Shown piece by piece: positions 59,001 to 64,000 of a stretch of DNA of 64,000 nt; positions within the stretch are counted from its first letter, which is position 1; each line of letters starts with the position of its first letter. Source of the stretch: Capitulum mitella. Taxonomy: Eukaryota; Arthropoda; Thecostraca; Pollicipedomorpha; Pollicipedidae. Position numbers and translations under genes: made by a program. The DNA lies in the NCBI GenBank assembly GCA_030062745.1, contig CP099840.1, positions 35,219,101-35,283,100 of the forward strand, read 5' to 3'. The notes under the pieces are model-generated. The model saw nothing but the letters and a program-made list of their open reading frames with translations, did not search any database and had not been told where the DNA came from.

Positions 59001-59624
59001 CGGCCACAGCAGGCAGCGGCCGCAGCCCACGGATCGATTCCGCCACGCAATCGATTGCGCGGGCCGGACCGGCCGATCGTTCGTGGCCCAGAGGCCGGTC
59101 GGCCCGCACGCTGCGGGCACTTATCGATTCAAGGTGTTGCCTCAACTTCGCAATGACTCAGACGGCGCCTGCCACTCCCACCAATGACAGCACTGCAGCG
59201 AGTCGGCACAGCATAACAGCGTCAAGGCCGCCGCCAGGCCCGTGCGGCGCTCCACCAGCCCTGGCATCTTTCTACTGCCTGATCCACTGGGTCCCTTTTT
59301 AGAGTGAGCTGCTTGGACGTTCGAAGGGTATAATACGAAACGGGAGAAGGTTTCAGGCAGTAAGCACCAAGGAACAGGTTGACTGGCGCGTTTTTGCCAC
59401 ACCACGGCGAGAGATGATCAGCCACGTCACATTGCGGCGTCTGATCCAAGCATCACACACAAGCACTAACCTGTCTGACCGTAAGCGAAGATGCAAGCGT
59501 TGTAGCCGGTAAAGGCATTGTCCAGGATGTCCTTGCCGAGTGAGCTAAAGACGGTCTCCTGGCTGGCGAAGCGAGCACTGCCCGGCTCGGACGAGTCGAA
59601 GCAGTGGTCGAACGCGAACGTCTT
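35069..59624 (-). CDS. Khc-73: Kinesin-3 motor, KIF13/Khc-73 family, 35 exons, 5-prime incomplete
   Basis: A plus-end-directed microtubule motor for vesicle transport and polarity. All 35 exons were placed by family similarity, splice sites and phase; their coordinates are in the four block entries below. In-frame coding length is 5,772 nt including the stop (about 1,923 residues), after discounting two extra bases. Domain order is motor, short coiled coil, FHA, long stalk with the MAGUK-binding and DUF3694-type regions, low-complexity tail, CAP-Gly. The CAP-Gly end is the mark of KIF13B/Khc-73. The first exon(s), about 50-60 residues (the K/V-AVR-RP strand), were not found up to 64000 and may lie outside. 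Introns are short (mostly 0.3-1 kb) and repeat-laden; all are GT-AG except one GC-AG. Two one-base insertions (48850-48851 and 38075-38076) break the frame if real. Confidence 0.95.
37520..37850 (-). repeat. Coding Gln/Glu/Pro repeat in kinesin exon 32
   Basis: The plus strand shows a 'ctcctgctccgg' and 'ctcctgctgcgg' repeat with 6-18 bp periods. On the coding strand this becomes about 110 residues of QEPEQES, QEPQQE and similar units. The frame is fully open and ends in a clear exon junction at 37463, so the repeat is part of the protein: a highly charged, probably disordered linker before CAP-Gly. Confidence 0.85.
40060..40130. repeat. ~29 bp tandem duplication in a kinesin intron
   Basis: 'ggcagtcagcaggcagaccg' plus 'accgtcac' occurs twice, with a partial third copy, in the intron between exons 28 and 29, 40-50 bp upstream of the exon 29 acceptor (coding strand). 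Confidence 0.8.
40455..40640 (-). repeat. 54-57 bp tandem repeat built on the kinesin exon 28 acceptor
   Basis: On the coding strand three related segments each carry a 'gtcag' acceptor-like site followed by a '..CGCCGAACCGTGGACTGAC' type block. The 'gtcagtccacgg' mark recurs 57 bp apart (40498 and 40555), and the 'tttca..cgtcag' mark 54 bp apart. The acceptor I use ends at 40473. Moving to the one ending at 40590 adds 39 in-frame codons with no stop. Confidence 0.75.
44950..45025 (+). repeat. Weak tRNA-like sequence in a kinesin intron
   Basis: 'GTGGCTCAGTGGTTAAG' resembles a polymerase III A box, and 'TTGGGTCTCACACC' about 45 bp on is a poor B box. It may be a decayed tRNA-derived SINE. 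It lies antisense in the intron between the exons at 45172-45351 and 44325-44505. Confidence 0.25.
47541..48391. repeat. 16 bp minisatellite, about 53 copies
   Basis: Near-perfect tandem array of 'ctgtacctcagacgct' with variants at two or three positions (tatctc, atacct, gcatct). It fills most of the kinesin intron between exons 48752-48905 and 47248-47367. Variant blocks recur as larger segments: the 'gcatctcagagg' mark at 47682 and 47996, and the 'tatctcaggcgctctgaccc' mark at 47811 and 48253. All frames stay open only because of the repeat. Confidence 0.97.
50655..50830 (-). repeat. 90 bp duplication of the kinesin exon 13 acceptor, with C tracts
   Basis: 'gctgctgctccag' followed by 'c/ccccactggcggacgcgggc' and 'acgagcg.gagc' occurs at about 50658 and again exactly 90 bp further on. 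On the coding strand each copy has 'cgtccgccag' followed by TGG.GCTGGAGCAGCAGC. The inner copy is the exon start used (50675). Long C runs (about 17 nt at 50732-50747, and again near 50808-50829) border the outer copy. Confidence 0.85.
51204..53853 (-). other. Khc-73: Kinesin coiled-coil and FHA exons 9-12
   Basis: Exons: 53721-53853, 52847-52995, 51792-52038 and 51204-51353. Exon 9 carries the heptad-like segment ending [10 protein letters not shown]. The FHA domain spans exons 10-11: [44 protein letters not shown] and [17 protein letters not shown]. Exon 12 has [14 protein letters not shown] and [11 protein letters not shown], close to Drosophila Khc-73. The intron after exon 10 starts with GC (AAG then gcaagt) rather than GT. 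A 23-nt T run on the coding strand precedes the exon 12 acceptor. Confidence 0.93.
57030..57330. repeat. Degenerate ~40 bp repeat in a kinesin intron
   Basis: 'gcctacctca' and 'cagtggcac' recur at irregular spacing of 35-45 bp, with diverging copies to about 57330. It lies between the exons at 57455-57568 and 56742-56852. Confidence 0.5.
57615..57730. repeat. 56 bp tandem duplication upstream of kinesin exon 3
   Basis: 'cgggccgcaacagcgggcag' through 'gggaacggagccacaccg' is present twice head to tail with one or two changes, about 50 bp beyond the exon 3 acceptor on the intron side. Confidence 0.85.
58914..58954. repeat. 19 bp direct duplication
   Basis: 'cgctgcagtcacgccaaat' occurs twice in succession in the kinesin intron between exons 1 and 2. 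Confidence 0.85.
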
Positions 59625-59899
59625 CTGCCCACGCCGGCTGGAGCTGAAGCAGAGAGCCCGGCCGCCGGTCAGTGCCGCGTGAGGATGGCCCCAACGGCAT
59701 CCAGCGAGCGTCACAATGTTCGGACGGACCGGGCCGCTCACACCTCGTGAGGCGCCGCGAAACACAACTCTGAGCAGCGATTGCAATCTCATTGTCATCT
59801 TCGATGGGGTGTCTGGTGAGAAAACTGTTGCCAAGTAATGAGAAAATTGGGCGATTGCAACAAGGAAATGCGATTCCCTGCCTTAAAGTATGCTTCATA

Positions 59900-62220
59900 A
59901 GCAATGCACTGAATAACCTATCCCAAAGATAAAATCTGTACCAAAAAGAAAATCCGCATCAACAAAATATGCGCGGGCTACTACGTTTTTCGGAACTGGT
60001 GATTAAAACAATTATAAATGAGTCCCCTGGGTGGTGGGCTATTGATAACGGAATCACCTAAATCAGACGTTTGATTCTCGTGTTGGACGGGGGAAGGAAT
60101 AAAACACGCCCCGCTGCCTTTTAGCTGGAAAGTGGCCGACTGTGACTGTGACTGATCCCCTAATCAATGGGTAGGTCTTGCCCAGAATCAACAATGCCCT
60201 ATTCATTTTTTTTCAGTGTCCTACTCAAATTACGGCCCATTCGTATAAAAAACCCAACTCCAAACCATTCATCACCAACGTAACTCCTCAGACCTATAAA
60301 ACGCCGAGGGCGCCAACCCAGTTTCATCCACAATCTCATAATGATAAGCATTTACGTAAGGATTAACCATGTATTACCTGCGCATAATTTACCCTTCCTC
60401 GATCTGCAATTCTGCATTAACATCAGGTGACTAATTCGGATTTATCACAGAGAAAAGGGTTAGTGTTAGGGAAAAGACGGAGGAACAAGAAGCGGCTATC
60501 ATCATAAACAATAGACATCTGTGTGGTTGTCGAGCGTTTCCATTTGCTAAGAATGGTTTGAGTAATCAGAAAATTGGACACTGCTGCGAAACGTCAGTTT
60601 CAATTGTTTCTTGTTAAACAACTCAGTGCCTCTGGGATCAGTACTGTAAGGTGATGAGTTTTTGTATTGTACATTGAAATAATTCAAATTAAAACATATG
60701 TTTACAGAAGTATGAAAAAGTACTCGAATATTTCAGCAATGCGTATTTCAACATGCCACCCGTTATTTAGTAATTTTCAGTTTTTTGTTTGTTCCACTAG
60801 AAAATGGCACGGACAAAATGTAGGTGCCTGAAAATCACATAATGGTCGCGTTATCTTCAAAACTGATGCCTTCGCATTTTGAAATGTGTTTGAAATATCT
60901 TTTCTCGAAGTTTGAATAAGCGGAGTTTCAACCCAATAAAGCTGGGTGCCTTTGGGACCCGTCGTCGTTCTGGCGATAAGGAGTGATGAGAAAGCGATGA
61001 GCTACAATCCGACGCAGTTTGGCGAGCCTACCAATACACATCGCGAGCAATTTTACCTGATCAACAATGCAAATATGGCGCAAAACAAACATTTATGAAG
61101 CAGCAGTCTACGTGCACTGTTCAGTGTTGTCTGCTATATCATCAATAGCGAGTAGGCATGGATCACGAAGTGCAGTTTCTATGAATAATCAACCGTCATT
61201 GCAGTGAAAGGCTTCGCCAGTGACAGTAATTAAATAAGGTTTGGCAAATGAAAATGACGGCTATTTAGAGATAAATGGAATCAGGCGATGTGATTTTTCA
61301 TCATGGTGATGAAAGGTATGATCTCTGTTACGTGTCATTTTACACCCCAAAGTACGAATTCAGGAACGCTGTCGCTAGGACGCGCTCGCACCGATGAAGA
61401 GTCTGCATGCAGTGTCGGTTTAGCCGCGAAAAAGTTTTGCGATGCCCATTTCAATCAGCGATGGTCTTGGAACCAAACGGACCGACCACAGCATCATAAC
61501 AAGCTATCGAAGCATCGTTACATCCCATCGAGAACCCCGCCTGAATGGGCAGACCACCGTTCTGCGTCCCTGAGGCCAATGCCCAGAACAGACAGAGCCG
61601 TGTCGCTACGATGGGAAAAATATCGCTGCAGTATTTAAGAAAAAAAAATCTGGAATGAAAGTCTTCGAATCTTTGAAGGGATTCCGACCAAAGATGAAAT
61701 ACGACGGTATTGTTTTTGCGTTTGTATCTAGCTACGCATGTATCTAAACACTCCAACCAGAGGTGGCAAAGCACATTCACGTGCTCCAGAAGATCCTACA
61801 ATTCATGGCCGAGCATCTCCTACTTCTGCAGGTATTAGAACGGAAACGGGATCGTACACGGTTCCAGAAACAGAAAACATCTCAGAATTCCCCGCGCTTT
61901 GGCTTTGGTAGAAGTCCCCTCTAGTCAGTAAGTGGGTAAATGACAAAGCCTCCTTGGACTAAACCTCATGCTCAGAAACAAATTTGATTAGGTTCGAGAC
62001 ATAATCTGATTGGCATCCAAACCACTGGCAATGGACTTTGGAAGCTTAAATGCAACTTCATCGCATTACTAGTACCTCATCACATTAATTATCTCCGATA
62101 GCTAATGCAACTGAACCACCGTCTTGTACTAATAACGAAGATCACGTGAACTCGATGCGTCTGATCGCTACCTCTAGGACCTCCGGGTGCTTGTATTTGT
62201 ACAAACATCCGGATCACACA
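59900..62220. other. AT-richer stretch upstream of the kinesin exons, no gene recognised
   Basis: No missing first kinesin exon and no other conserved protein was seen on either strand. A weak B-box-like 'GTTTGATTCTCG' occurs near 60069. The stretch is probably intron or upstream flank of the kinesin gene. Confidence 0.5.
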
Positions 62221-62239
62221 GTTATTCAGCGGAGTTCTG

Positions 62240-63090
62240 CAGGTCCAGTTTCAAGGACTACCCTCAGCTGAGACCAGAGATGGCCGTGACAGGCCCAGTT
62301 CCAGCTGAGACCGGAGGTGGCAGTGACAGGACCAGTTCCAGCTGAGACCGGAGGTGGCAGTGACAGGCCCAGTTCCAGCTGAGACCGGAGTTGGCAGTGA
62401 CAGGCCCAGTTCCAGCTGAGACCGGAGTTGGCAGTGACAGGCCTCCAAGACCGAGGTGGCAGTGACAGGCCCAGTTCCAGCTGAGACCGGAGGTGGCAGT
62501 GACAGGCCCAGTTCCAGCTGAGACCGGAGGTGGCAGTGACAGGCCCAGTTCCAGCTGAGACCGGAGGTGGCAGTGACAGCGTTCAGCTGAGACCGGAGGT
62601 GGCAGTACAGGCCGTTCCAGCTGAGACCGGAGTGGCATGACAGGCCAGTTCCAGGTGGAACAGGCCCAGTTCCAGCTGAGACCGGAGGTGGCAGTGACAG
62701 GACCTGGACCGGAGGTGGCAGTGACAGGCCCAGTTCCAGCTGAGACCGGAGGTGGCAGTGACAGGCCCAGTTCCAGCTGAGACCGGAGTTGGCAGTGACA
62801 GGCCCAGTTCCAGCTGAGACCGGAGGTGGCAGTGACAGGCCCAGTTCCAGCTGAACAGTTCCAGCTGAGACCGGAGGTGGCAGTGACAGGCCCAGTTCCA
62901 GCTGAGACCGGAGGTGGCAGTGACAGGCCCAGTTCCAGCTGAGACCGGAGGTGGCAGTGACAGGCCCAGTTCCAGCTGAGACCGGAGGTGGCAGTGACAG
63001 GCCCAGTTCCAGCTGAGACCGGAGGTGGCAGTGACAGGACCAGCTGAGACCGGAGGTGGCAGTGACAGGACCAGCTGAGACCGGAGGCAG
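62240..63090. repeat. 37 bp minisatellite, about 22 copies
   Basis: The unit contains 'tggcagtgacaggcccagtt' then 'ccagctgagaccggagg'. Copies are nearly identical except for a cluster of shortened, irregular units at about 62430-62720 and a duplicated 'cagttccagctga' near 62846. On the minus strand each unit contains 'ggtctcag' followed by CTGG, an acceptor-like site. Confidence 0.97.
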
Positions 63091-63099
63091 ACAGCGTGA

Positions 63100-63720
63100 G
63101 AGCGCAGCAGTCCGCCTGGGAGCCGGCGAGGGGCCGCCACTCCGTCCGCGGCTATCTAATCAGCGCGCAGCTCGGCGCTCACGGCCGCTATCGGGCGGAA
63201 CAGCCGGCCGTCCGCCAACGAGCCGCGGCCGACGCGTTCTCCAAACACGGCCGTCCGCCGCGCGGCGGGAGGCGCGTCTCGTCAACACGGTCGGCTCTGC
63301 GGCCGGCAGCCGGGACGGCGGCCGAGCCGTCTGCCTTCCCCGGACCGGGCCGGCGCTGAACGCCACCCACGGCGGCCGGCGGCGCGGTCGATGCCTTCGA
63401 TCGGACCGGCCGGTGTCCGCGGGTCGCCGGTCCCCGGCACGGCGCGCCCGCCGTCCCCGCAGGGGATCAGCGCGGGGCGCCGCAGCGGGGCGGCAGGACC
63501 GGCGCGGCACCCGCTCACGACGGCCCGCCCGGCCTCCAGACACTCCACGGCGGCGTCCAGACGAGGCGAACCCCGCACGGAGGCGGTGACGTGCCCGCGC
63601 CTGATTGTGGCCGGCCACACGGCTCGCAGAGGCGTCCATCCAGGCCCAGCGCAGCTGGGCGGTAGCAGCATGGCGGAGACAACGGCCTGCCAAAGCTGTG
63701 CAGCCATACCTCACGCTTGT
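63100..63720. other. GC-rich, CpG-rich block of unknown role
   Basis: Very GC-rich with many CpGs, abutting the 37 bp array. Open frames exist on both strands; the minus-strand one at 63282-63707 begins 'MAAQLWQAVVSAM' but matches nothing I can name. It could be a promoter or first-exon region (for example of the kinesin, whose first exon is missing), but this is only a guess. Confidence 0.35.
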
Positions 63721-64000
63721 TGACCGATCACAATACCAGATCACGTGACGGGATGTAGTAAACTGATACGGCGTCGCGTGCACGAACAGATAAAGCTTTG
63801 ACACCGATGAACGGCAATCAAATATCTCCAGAAAGACTAACTGTAATCTTTTCCGGTTCGAGATAAAATAACTTTCATGAATAAATAAATTTTCATGAAC
63901 AACGATGGCGTCAGCCTAATGCTAGGCGCACTCGCACCAACCGTTGCATGTTTACACACTGAAATTTCGCGCTGAAATTTCGTCCTCTCCATTCTAAGCC

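Larger units (their letters stand above)
54415..59624 (-). other. Khc-73: Kinesin motor-domain exons 1-8
   Basis: Exons: 59471-59624, 58492-58646, 57455-57568, 56742-56852, 56093-56229, 55456-55573, 54918-55006 and 54415-54529. They begin at KTFAFDHCF. The P loop GQTGSGKSYT is split between exons 1 and 2. Then come [29 protein letters not shown], switch I SSRSHAVF, switch [43 protein letters not shown] and [18 protein letters not shown]. All catalytic motifs are intact. The second exon 5 junction (AA, then G TCG) recreates the Lys-Ser of NINKSLTT, which confirms the splice. Confidence 0.95.

Noticed and set aside
62264..63140. Repetitive minus-strand open frames rich in Ser/Leu/Thr
   Set aside because: Translation of the 37 bp minisatellite; all three frames are open.

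Overview
This is a stretch of animal nuclear genome. Genes are split by GT-AG introns (one GC-AG), intergenic DNA is rich in minisatellites and short interspersed repeats, and the proteins are metazoan. The kinesin and CDK8 proteins look closest to arthropod versions (for example Drosophila Khc-73), so a protostome, perhaps a crustacean or other arthropod, is my best inference; the species is not identifiable from the sequence alone.

Four genes are supported exon by exon. (1) 13425-19003, minus: a six-exon pyrroline-5-carboxylate reductase (PYCR3-like, 271 aa). (2) 22110-28824, plus: a ten-exon CDK8, the Mediator-associated kinase (462 aa, 25-glutamine run near the C terminus). (3) 31381-34326, plus: a six-exon 3-hydroxyacyl-CoA dehydratase of the HACD/PTPLA/PHS1 family (219 aa from the visible ATG). 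(4) 35069-59624, minus: 35 exons of a kinesin-3 of the KIF13/Khc-73 family with motor, FHA and C-terminal CAP-Gly domains (about 1,923 residues; the first 50-60 residues of the motor were not found). Genes 1 and 2 are divergent, genes 3 and 4 convergent with stops 742 bp apart. They serve unrelated housekeeping roles: proline synthesis, transcription control, very-long-chain fatty-acid elongation and vesicle transport.

The left 4.2 kb holds a ~550 bp tandem repeat interrupted by a clean 1,206 bp piggyBac-like non-autonomous element with TTAA target duplication, and a related diverged copy in inverse orientation at the window start. From 4.2 to 13.4 kb and from 59.9 to 62.2 kb no gene was recognised. 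Large minisatellites lie at 47.5-48.4 kb (16 bp unit) and 62.2-63.1 kb (37 bp unit), and a GC-rich block at 63.1-63.7 kb has no assigned gene.

The most unusual signals are: (a) four splice junctions in three genes are themselves the unit of a tandem duplication, each leaving an in-frame, open alternative splice site; (b) kilobase tracts with essentially no CpG and abrupt edges beside CpG-normal DNA, suggesting mosaic germline methylation; (c) two single-base frameshifts in otherwise intact kinesin exons.
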